Source: an uncultured Collinsella sp.
GTDB taxonomy: Bacteria; Actinomycetota; Coriobacteriia; Coriobacteriales; Coriobacteriaceae
Direction: 5' to 3'
DNA length: 10,119 bases
NCBI GenBank assembly: GCA_900552155.1
Contig: URYU01000062.1
Coordinates: 1 to 10,119, forward strand
A model generated the notes under the pieces. That model had not been told where the DNA came from and made no database searches. It was given only the letters and a program-made list of their open reading frames with translations. Shown here in pieces: positions 1 to 4,354 of the stretch. The translations under genes and the position numbers were made by a program. Numbering within the stretch: the stretch's first letter is position 1; each line of letters opens with the position of its first letter.

Positions 1-1
1 C

Positions 2-1330
2 CCGGAGCGCACCATCGTCTTTATGCGCACCAAGCACCGCGCCGACAGCTGCTGCCGTCGTCTGGAGCGCAAGGGCATCAAGGCCGCTGCGATTCACGGC
101 AACCGCAGCCAGGCCCAGCGCGAGCGCGCGCTTTCGGCCTTCCGCGACGGCACCGTTGACGTGCTGGTGGCGACCGACGTGCTCGCCCGCGGCATCGACA
201 TCAGCGACGTGCGCTATGTCGTGAACTTTGACGTGCCGGCAGAGCCGACCGACTACATCCACCGCATCGGCCGCACGGGCCGCGCCGGCGAGCTGGGCTG
301 GGCCATTACGTTTGTGACTGAGCAGGACGTGGACGAGTTCTACGAGATCGAGAAGCTCATGGACAAGACGGCCGACATCTACGAGGCCGGCGACTTGCAT
401 GTAGGTCCCAACCCGCCCGCGGTTGACCCCGAGCGCGACCCTGCGGCCTTTACGGTGAAGAAGAAGACCAAGCGCGGCAAGTCCAAGAGCAAGAAGCAGC
501 TTGAGCAGGCACGTCGCGACGGCAAGCGCAACGGCGATGACTACGGCGATGTGGCCGGTCGTTCCAACCGCGGTCGCGACGAGCGTCGCGGCGACGGCGA
601 GCGCCCGAGCCGTCCTAAGCGCGGCGGCAAGACCCGCGTGCGCGAGGGCGTTCAGGCTCGCGTGGACGAGGCCGTGGAGAGCGTGGCTCGCGAGGTGGCT
701 GCCGAGGAGCGCGCTGGTGCTGGTGCCGCTGAGCAGCCTGCGCGCGGCAACCGTGCCGAGCGTCGTGCCAAGCAGTTCCAGGGCGAGGCACACCGCCGTC
801 GTCGTGAGGACGAGGACCGTGGCGGCCGTCGTCGTGTCGAGCGCGAGGACGAGGGCCGCGGTTCGCGCGGTGGCAAGCGCGGTTCGGGCGACCGCCGTCG
901 TTCCGGTCGTGATGACGAGCGCGGTGGCCGTGATGAGCGTCGCGGCGGCGAGGGTCGCGGTGAGCGAGGTGCTCGTGGCGGTGAGTCCCGTGGCGGCAAG
1001 CGCTTTGAAGAGCGCGTTAGCCGCGGCGGCGAGCGGCGCGAGGGCGCGCGCGGCAATGGCGGCCGCGGCGGCGCTGGTCGTTCGAATGAGTCGCACGATC
1101 GTCGTGACCCGCGTGCCAGCCGCGATCGTCGCGATGACTGGCGCAACTACGACGATACCCGCGAGGAGCGTCGTGGCGGCTATCGCGGCGGGCGTGGCGG
1201 CAACCAGGCCGGCTCCCGCGGCGGTCGTGCCGGCGGTCGCGATAACCGTGGCAGCTATGGCAACAATCGTGGCGGCAAGCGCGGCGGCAGCTCCCGTCGC
1301 CCCGGTGACGGCGGCGGCAAGCGCAAGTAA
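2..1330 (+). CDS. DEAD-box ATP-dependent RNA helicase, C-terminal part with RGG-rich tail (5' end outside window)
   Basis: This is the 3' end of a superfamily 2 RNA helicase, which unwinds or remodels RNA using ATP (for example in ribosome assembly, RNA decay or cold adaptation). The frame is open from base 2, so the N-terminal RecA domain with the Walker A and DEAD motifs lies upstream. In fragment numbering, motif IV is seen as TIVFMRTK (4-11), motif V as LVATDVLARGID (55-66) and the arginine-finger motif VI as HRIGRTGRAG (87-96). The conserved domain ends near residue 130. About 290 residues of low-complexity, highly basic sequence follow, with a lysine-rich stretch (about 147-160) and roughly fifteen RGG triplets mixed with Arg/Asp/Glu repeats. 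This tail is an RNA-binding, probably disordered extension. Long open frames antisense and in +1 across the tail are composition artefacts. It is followed by a strong terminator. A DeaD/CsdA-like role is plausible, but the symbol cannot be fixed from this part. Confidence 0.93.
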   Translation, partial: PERTIVFMRTKHRADSCCRRLERKGIKAAAIHGNRSQAQRERALSAFRDGTVDVLVATDVLARGIDISDVRYVVNFDVPAEPTDYIHRIGRTGRAGELGWAITFVTEQDVDEFYEIEKLMDKTADIYEAGDLHVGPNPPAVDPERDPAAFTVKKKTKRGKSKSKKQLEQARRDGKRNGDDYGDVAGRSNRGRDERRGDGERPSRPKRGGKTRVREGVQARVDEAVESVAREVAAEERAGAGAAEQPARGNRAERRAKQFQGEAHRRRREDEDRGGRRRVEREDEGRGSRGGKRGSGDRRRSGRDDERGGRDERRGGEGRGERGARGGESRGGKRFEERVSRGGERREGARGNGGRGGAGRSNESHDRRDPRASRDRRDDWRNYDDTREERRGGYRGGRGGNQAGSRGGRAGGRDNRGSYGNNRGGKRGGSSRRPGDGGGKRK

Positions 1331-1364
1331 CATACGCGTCGCACGCTAGAGCGAGGCGAACTAA

Positions 1365-1400
1365 GGGCCCCGAGCAACTACGCTCGGGGCCCTTTTGTTT
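1365..1400 (+). terminator. Intrinsic (Rho-independent) terminator of the helicase gene
   Basis: A perfect 11-bp GC-rich stem pairs GGGCCCCGAGC (1365-1375) with GCTCGGGGCCC (1382-1392) around a 6-nt loop. TTTTGTTT follows directly on the plus strand. It starts 34 bases after the helicase stop codon and should end that transcript. Confidence 0.93.
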
Positions 1401-1503
1401 GCCGCATCCGATCGCTAGTTCAAATGTGATTTCCTCGGGAATGCATCTAGAGGATGCCGTGGGCCTGTTTCCTACCATGCGGCAATGGGTCCCATGGGGT
1501 GCG

Positions 1504-1529
1504 CCGTGCATTTTTTGGAGTATTCTGCA
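1504..1529 (-). repeat. 26-nt motif, copy 1 (inverted relative to copy 2)
   Basis: On the minus strand this reads TGCAGAATACTCC, then AAAAAA, then TGCACGG. It matches copy 2 at 1715-1740 at 20 of 26 positions. All the differences fall in the six-base centre. The two copies face each other 185 bases apart. They could be ends of a small non-autonomous element or paired protein-binding sites. No target duplication is visible outside them. Confidence 0.6.
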
Positions 1530-1626
1530 GTTCGAGTTGTCTGCATATGATTTGACGTCGCCAACGGTGGCGTTCGGATATCCCTAGCGAGCGTTCTGAG
1601 TCAGATTTCGTCGTTTTCCGGAGCAG

Positions 1627-1673
1627 GGGCGCGTCATTCTCGCCATGTCGGAACCCAAAATGACGCAGCGCCC
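1627..1673. repeat. Imperfect hairpin between the two 26-nt motif copies
   Basis: GCGTCATT (1631-1638) pairs with AATGACGC (1659-1666) across a 20-nt loop. A second short stem, GGGC (1627-1630) with GCCC (1670-1673), extends it past a 3-nt bulge. No T-tract follows, so it is not a convincing terminator. It may be the folded core of the repeat unit bounded by the 26-nt motifs. Confidence 0.45.
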
Positions 1674-1714
1674 TAAAGGTTTGCCCGCTCGGGGTATTGC
1701 TGGCGCGGTCACGT

Positions 1715-1740
1715 TGCAGAATACTCCGTTTTTTGCACGG
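1715..1740 (+). repeat. 26-nt motif, copy 2
   Basis: On the plus strand this reads TGCAGAATACTCC, then GTTTTT, then TGCACGG. The outer 13 and 7 bases are identical to the reverse complement of 1504-1529, while the six central bases differ completely. Conserved flanks around a variable centre suggest either a two-part recognition site or a diverged inverted-repeat end. Confidence 0.6.
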
Positions 1741-1838
1741 GCCAGGATGGGGTACCTCGGGAGAACACGGCGGTATCCCGTAAAAATATACAATCTGTAC
1801 CGTAATTTATACAAAACGAAGAGGCAGACAGCGTAGGG

Positions 1839-1867
1839 TTGGTGCATTGGGGTGCTTGATGCACCAA
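1839..1867. promoter_or_regulatory. Inverted repeat TTGGTGCAT / ATGCACCAA, candidate operator
   Basis: Two perfect 9-base arms (1839-1847 and 1859-1867) are separated by 11 bases. The centre lies about 35-40 bases upstream of a TATACT -10-like hexamer (1888-1893), a position usual for an activator site. The same TTGGTGCA...TGCACCAA arms recur downstream of this gene, split by the insertion sequence. It could be an operator or one copy of a dispersed palindromic repeat. Regulator unknown. Confidence 0.45.
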
Positions 1868-1887
1868 AATGGGGATCCCACGTGCCG

Positions 1888-1893
1888 TATACT
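1888..1893 (+). promoter_or_regulatory. Candidate -10 element for the flavodoxin-ferredoxin gene
   Basis: TATACT matches five of six consensus -10 positions and lies 57 bases before the ATG at 1951. No good -35 hexamer lies 16-18 bases upstream: that position is occupied by the right arm of the palindrome and adjacent A-rich sequence. This would fit an activator-dependent promoter but could be chance. Confidence 0.3.
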
Positions 1894-1950
1894 CTGGCTG
1901 GATGTGAAAACGGCTTGACGCGTTGCCAGACGTAGGGGGAGGGTGTCTCG

Positions 1951-2712
1951 ATGAGCGTATTCGAAATTGTGTTTAGTCCGACGGGTGGAACGCAGAAGGT
2001 GTCTGGCCTTGTGGCCGGGGCACTGGACAAGAATACCGTTACCGTCGATCTGACCGATAGCGGGCTAGATTTCAGCGCTGTCTCGATGACTGAGGACGAC
2101 GTGGCCGTAATCTCTGTGCCGGCGTATGCCGGTAGAATCCCGGCTGTGGTGGCTGACCGGTTGGGCATGGTTCACGGCAACGGAGCGCGGGCCGTTCTGG
2201 TGTGCGTCTACGGAAACCGCGCGTTTGAGGACACGCTCGTAGAGCTGGAGGACGTTGCGAAGCATGCGGGATTCCGGGTGATCGCGGCAGTTGCGGCCAT
2301 TGCAGAACATTCCATTGCGCGACAGTTTGCTGCCGGTCGTCCGGATGCGCAGGATGCGGCGCAGCTCGCAGAGTTTGCGCAGCAAATTCAGCAAAAGCTG
2401 TTGGCCGAGGATACATCCGAGCCCTCTATTCCCGGCAATCGTCCTTATAAACAAGCTGGAGGTCACCGCATGGCGCCCGAGGCAACAGAGGATTGCGTCT
2501 CCTGCGGTGCATGCGCCGCGGCGTGCCCCGTTTGTGCTATCGACAAGGGTGACCCCAAACGAGCAGCTGGCGAGGCGTGCATCTCCTGCATGCGCTGCAT
2601 TGCCGTATGTCCGCGAGGCGCTCGTAAGCTTGATCCCAACAAGCTATCCGCTGTTTCCCAGATGCTGAGCAAGGTTTGCGTCGTGCGGAAGGAATGCGAG
2701 CTCTTTATCTAG
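1951..2712 (+). CDS. Flavodoxin-like / 2x[4Fe-4S] ferredoxin fusion protein (EFR1 family)
   Basis: A predicted soluble cytoplasmic electron carrier of 253 aa. The N-terminal half has a flavodoxin fold: the FMN phosphate-binding loop is visible as FSPTGGTQKV (8-17), followed by the second-strand region VISVPAYAGRIP (53-64) and VCVYGNRAFEDT (84-95). The C-terminal part carries two classical [4Fe-4S] motifs, C182-x2-C185-x2-C188-x3-C192-P and C210-x2-C213-x2-C216-x3-C220-P. Such proteins move electrons between iron-sulfur clusters and a flavin in anaerobes; the partners of this family are generally unknown. The ATG is preceded by a strong purine-rich site (AGGGGGAGGG, about 1934-1943). The gene seems monocistronic: repeats lie upstream and an insertion sequence begins 26 bases after the stop. 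No clear plus-strand terminator follows it. An extra cysteine, C195, lies close to the first cluster. Confidence 0.88.
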   Translation: MSVFEIVFSPTGGTQKVSGLVAGALDKNTVTVDLTDSGLDFSAVSMTEDDVAVISVPAYAGRIPAVVADRLGMVHGNGARAVLVCVYGNRAFEDTLVELEDVAKHAGFRVIAAVAAIAEHSIARQFAAGRPDAQDAAQLAEFAQQIQQKLLAEDTSEPSIPGNRPYKQAGGHRMAPEATEDCVSCGACAAACPVCAIDKGDPKRAAGEACISCMRCIAVCPRGARKLDPNKLSAVSQMLSKVCVVRKECELFI

Positions 2713-2723
2713 CGCAAGTGAGA

Positions 2724-2733
2724 TTGGTGCAAA
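2724..2733. repeat. Left arm of a palindrome split by the insertion sequence
   Basis: TTGGTGCAAA is the exact reverse complement of TTTGCACCAA at 4049-4058. With the IS and one copy of its AAC duplication removed, the arms sit 13 bases apart and form a 10-bp stem-loop. Its first eight bases equal the arm of the palindrome at 1839-1867. Confidence 0.6.
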
Positions 2734-2735
2734 CA

Positions 2736-2738
2736 AAC
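2736..2738. repeat. Target site duplication AAC (left copy)
   Basis: AAC directly abuts the left IS end, and AAC at 4038-4040 directly abuts the right end. Three bases is the usual IS3-family duplication length. The evidence is modest because the word is short. Confidence 0.6.
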
Positions 2739-2767
2739 GGGGGTGCGGACGATTTCTTGGACCGCGC

Positions 2768-3985
2768 CTAGGCGTATCCAAGCTTCCTGCGGTACTCCAT
2801 CGGGCTCAGCCACCCGAGGGACTTCTTGATCCGCTCCTCACGATAGTACACGAGGTAGGCCTCGAGCCTTCCCATGAACTCCTCGGCCGTCACGCCCTCC
2901 CAGTCCCGGTAGTGGAAGAACTCGTTCTTGAGGCGCCCGAAGAAGCCCTCGCAGGCCGAGTTGTCCGGGCTGCAGCCCTTCGCGGACATGCTCCTGACCA
3001 GGCCGTTCTCCTCGCAGATCCCGATCCACTCCGGCCAGCGGTAGTGGCCGCCCCGGTCCGAGTGGATCGTCGTGCGCACCCCCGCCGGCCTCGCCGCGCA
3101 GGCCTTGAGCAGGCTCGAGTTCGCGAGGCGCTTGTCGGGGTGCAGCCCGATCGACCAGGCGACGGGCATCCCGTCGAAGCAGTCGACGATCGGGCTCAGG
3201 TAGACCTTCTCGCCGCCCGGGAGCCTGAACTCGGTGATGTCGGTGAGCCACAGCCGGTTGGGCTCGTCGGCGCGGAACCTCCTGTTCACGAGGTTCTCCG
3301 GCGCCTTGGAGACCTCGCCGGCGTAGGAGCTGTAGCCCCGGGCGCGCCTCTTGTTGTAGACGACCTCGAGGCCCTCCTCGCGCATCACGCGGGCCACGCG
3401 CTTCTCGCTGGCCCGGACGCCCTCGCGGCGCAGGCGCGCCCAGACGGTGCGGTACCCCCAGCACCCCGAGCCCTCGCGGAAGATGCGCACCACGCGGTCG
3501 CGTATGTCGGCGTCGCGGTCGCGCGGCGCGGCGACGCGGGGCCTCCAGTACTCATAGGAGCTCTTCGATATCCTCAAGAAACCTGTGATCGAGCGGAGGG
3601 GCAGGGCGGTCGCCCGCCTCAATCTCTCGCCGAGCTCGCACTTGCTCCTGTTCGAGATCGAAGCCGGGTCCCACCCTTCCGCTTTTAGGTCGGCCAACAC
3701 CGCCCTGAGCAGCAGGTTCTCTATCTGGTCCTCGTTGAGCCCGGCGAGCGGGCCGGTCGCCGGCGGGGCGTAGATCGACTTGTCGGGGCCCAAGCTGGCC
3801 TCCTTCCGTGGCGGTTTCCTCGCCCCGATTCTACAGCGCGCCCCGGTGTAGCTGTGCGGGAGGTGCCCCGTCGCCCACTTCTTGGCCGCGCCCACCGAGA
3901 CCCCCGCGAACTTCGCGGCGGCGGTCGGCCCCATGCCGTCCTCCGTCGCCAGGAGGAAGAGCTCGACCTTCTCCCTGCTGTACAT
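2768..3985 (-). CDS. IS3-family DDE transposase, single uninterrupted ORF
   Basis: Catalyses copy-out/paste-in transposition of the surrounding IS. The 405-aa protein has an N-terminal helix-turn-helix region (about 1-45, MYSREKVELFLLATEDG onward), a second DNA-binding/linker region, an HTH_21-like part (about 155-215, GCWGYRTVWARLRREGV), and an rve integrase core (about 240-400). The catalytic triad is visible: D249 in LWLTDITEF, D310 in IHSDRGGHY and E346 in SACEGFFGRLKNE. The 35 residues between the second D and the E give the DD(35)E signature. The start at 3985 is chosen because GGAGG (3991-3995) precedes it by 5 bases. The same frame opens back to 4126, but that extension leaves the IS through its terminal repeat and cannot be native. 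Most IS3 elements use two ORFs joined by -1 frameshifting; here the A and B parts are already in one frame. Confidence 0.93.
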   Translation of the reverse strand: MYSREKVELFLLATEDGMGPTAAAKFAGVSVGAAKKWATGHLPHSYTGARCRIGARKPPRKEASLGPDKSIYAPPATGPLAGLNEDQIENLLLRAVLADLKAEGWDPASISNRSKCELGERLRRATALPLRSITGFLRISKSSYEYWRPRVAAPRDRDADIRDRVVRIFREGSGCWGYRTVWARLRREGVRASEKRVARVMREEGLEVVYNKRRARGYSSYAGEVSKAPENLVNRRFRADEPNRLWLTDITEFRLPGGEKVYLSPIVDCFDGMPVAWSIGLHPDKRLANSSLLKACAARPAGVRTTIHSDRGGHYRWPEWIGICEENGLVRSMSAKGCSPDNSACEGFFGRLKNEFFHYRDWEGVTAEEFMGRLEAYLVYYREERIKKSLGWLSPMEYRRKLGYA

Positions 3986-4000
3986 GCGAACCTCCAGTCC

Positions 4001-4017
4001 GGACCGCCCCGCGGTCC
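4001..4017 (-). other. Short hairpin in the transposase leader
   Basis: GGACCGC (4001-4007) and GCGGTCC (4011-4017) form a perfect 7-bp stem with a 3-nt loop. It overlaps the inner part of the right terminal repeat and lies 5 bases upstream of the GGAGG site in the transcript. It could affect translation of read-through transcripts, but it does not cover the ribosome binding site itself. Confidence 0.4.
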
Positions 4018-4037
4018 AACTTTCTGTCCGCACCCCC

Positions 4038-4040
4038 AAC
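4038..4040. repeat. Target site duplication AAC (right copy)
   Basis: AAC follows the last base of the right IS end and matches AAC at 2736-2738. Confidence 0.6.
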
Positions 4041-4048
4041 CTGGCCCT

Positions 4049-4058
4049 TTTGCACCAA
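4049..4058. repeat. Right arm of the palindrome split by the insertion sequence
   Basis: TTTGCACCAA complements TTGGTGCAAA at 2724-2733. In the pre-insertion sequence it was followed, four bases later, by the large hairpin at 4063-4124, so the IS landed inside a composite palindromic element. Confidence 0.6.
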
Positions 4059-4062
4059 AAAC

Positions 4063-4124
4063 GATCCGTTTTCCTCCGTTCCCAAGGGATCATGTGATCC
4101 GAAGGGGACGGAGGAAAACGGATC
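4063..4124. repeat. Long near-perfect hairpin (62 nt), palindromic intergenic element
   Basis: Bases 4063-4079 (GATCCGTTTTCCTCCGT) are the exact reverse complement of 4108-4124. The stem continues through one G-T pair and three C-G pairs (4081-4083 with 4104-4106). The apex carries a second palindrome, GGATCA (4087-4092) with TGATCC (4095-4100). No T-tract follows on the plus strand. On the minus strand GTTTTTGG follows, so weak minus-strand termination is possible. Length, symmetry and position beside another palindrome suggest a REP/BIME-like dispersed element. Confidence 0.75.
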
Positions 4125-4354
4125 AAAAAGGAAAAATAGTAAGGCGCTCTTTTTCACATTGAATATTGCAATTTGGTAACGCGTTTTATCAAATATGGCA
4201 TTTATCTGCGGTAATGTTCTATTTCACCGCTGAGGGTGACATTTTATACCGCCTGCCGAACCGTATGGAGACCTCACAACTTTTTAGGTCAGTGTTGTGC
4301 GTGTAGCAATTTCGCCCGGCCTCGCCTCCGGGCTGCCATGTGAGAGGGGATCTT
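4125..4354 (+). promoter_or_regulatory. AT-rich promoter/leader region of the hydrogenase gene cluster
   Basis: This is the only markedly AT-rich stretch near the hydrogenase genes, so their promoter should lie here. A weak candidate is TTCACC (4223-4228), 16 bases, TATACC (4245-4250). The leader then holds short inverted repeats (GACCT 4270-4274 with AGGTC 4286-4290; CACAAC 4275-4280 with GTTGTG 4294-4299). A GC hairpin, GCCCGG (4314-4319) with CCGGGC (4328-4333), lies just before the ribosome binding site AGAGGGGA (4343-4350). No known riboswitch was recognised. Confidence 0.4.
4171..4194. promoter_or_regulatory. Imperfect palindrome upstream of the hydrogenase cluster, candidate operator
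   Basis: ATTTGGTAAC (4171-4180) and TTTATCAAAT (4185-4194) are inverted repeats matching at 8 of 10 positions around GCGT. TTG...CAA ends around an AT-rich core recall redox regulators such as Rex. However, the outer TTG-to-CAA span is 20 bases rather than the 18 of the Rex consensus, so no regulator is assigned. Confidence 0.35.

Larger units (their letters stand above)
1401..1950. other. Non-coding repeat-rich intergenic region
   Basis: About 550 bases without a convincing gene. Small open frames here (for example 1399-1587 and 1645-1836 plus, 1584-2168 minus) show no recognisable domain, lack good ribosome binding sites, and overlap inverted repeats or the next gene. The region holds an inversely repeated 26-nt motif (1504-1529 and 1715-1740), an imperfect hairpin (1627-1673), an AT-rich patch (about 1781-1816), a TTGGTGCA palindrome (1839-1867), and the likely promoter and ribosome binding site of the downstream gene. 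Confidence 0.7.
2739..4037 (-). mobile_element. Complete IS3-family insertion sequence, 1,299 bp
   Basis: The boundaries come from 28-bp imperfect terminal inverted repeats. Read inward from each end, both begin GGGGGTGCGGAC, then six unmatched bases (GATTTC left, AGAAAG right), then TTGGACCGCG, giving 22 of 28 identical. Left repeat 2739-2766, right repeat 4010-4037. An AAC direct repeat flanks the element. One transposase gene fills it on the minus strand, its stop lying just inside the left repeat. Intact reading frame, paired ends and visible target duplication indicate a recent and possibly still mobile insertion. It interrupted a palindromic element rather than a gene. Confidence 0.9.

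Noticed and set aside
501..1349. Long open frames in +1 and antisense across the helicase tail (also 652-1146 and 1017-1511 minus)
   Set aside because: They are low-complexity translations (Ala/Val/Arg- or Pro/Ser/Arg-rich) of the GC-rich repeats encoding the RGG tail, without domains.
1860..1876. NtrC-like site (TGCACCAAAATGGGG)
   Set aside because: It resembles the TGCACCA-N-TGGTGCA class by chance. The right half is imperfect, no -24/-12 sigma-54 promoter is seen, and sigma-54 is not expected in this group.
1584..2168. 194-aa minus-strand frame
   Set aside because: It spans repeats and the 5' part of the EFR1-type gene antisense; no domain or ribosome binding site recognised.
2724..4058. 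IS boundaries placed at the TTGGTGCAAA arms
   Set aside because: The arm-to-terminal-repeat distances differ on the two sides (5 against 11 bases), no target duplication flanks the arms, and the same palindrome occurs at 1839-1867 without an IS.
3986..4126. N-terminal 47-residue extension of the transposase frame (start at 4126)
   Set aside because: It reads through the right terminal repeat into the flanking hairpin, outside the IS. The start at 3985 has a good GGAGG site.
3831..4179. Small frames over the IS right end and hairpin (for example 3831-4157 minus, 3854-4162 plus)
   Set aside because: They join IS sequence with the palindromic repeat and read into both; spurious.
4171..4194. 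Assignment as a Rex or FNR site
   Set aside because: The span between TTG and CAA is 20, not 18 (Rex), and no TTGAT-N4-ATCAA (FNR) is present; kept only as an unassigned palindrome.
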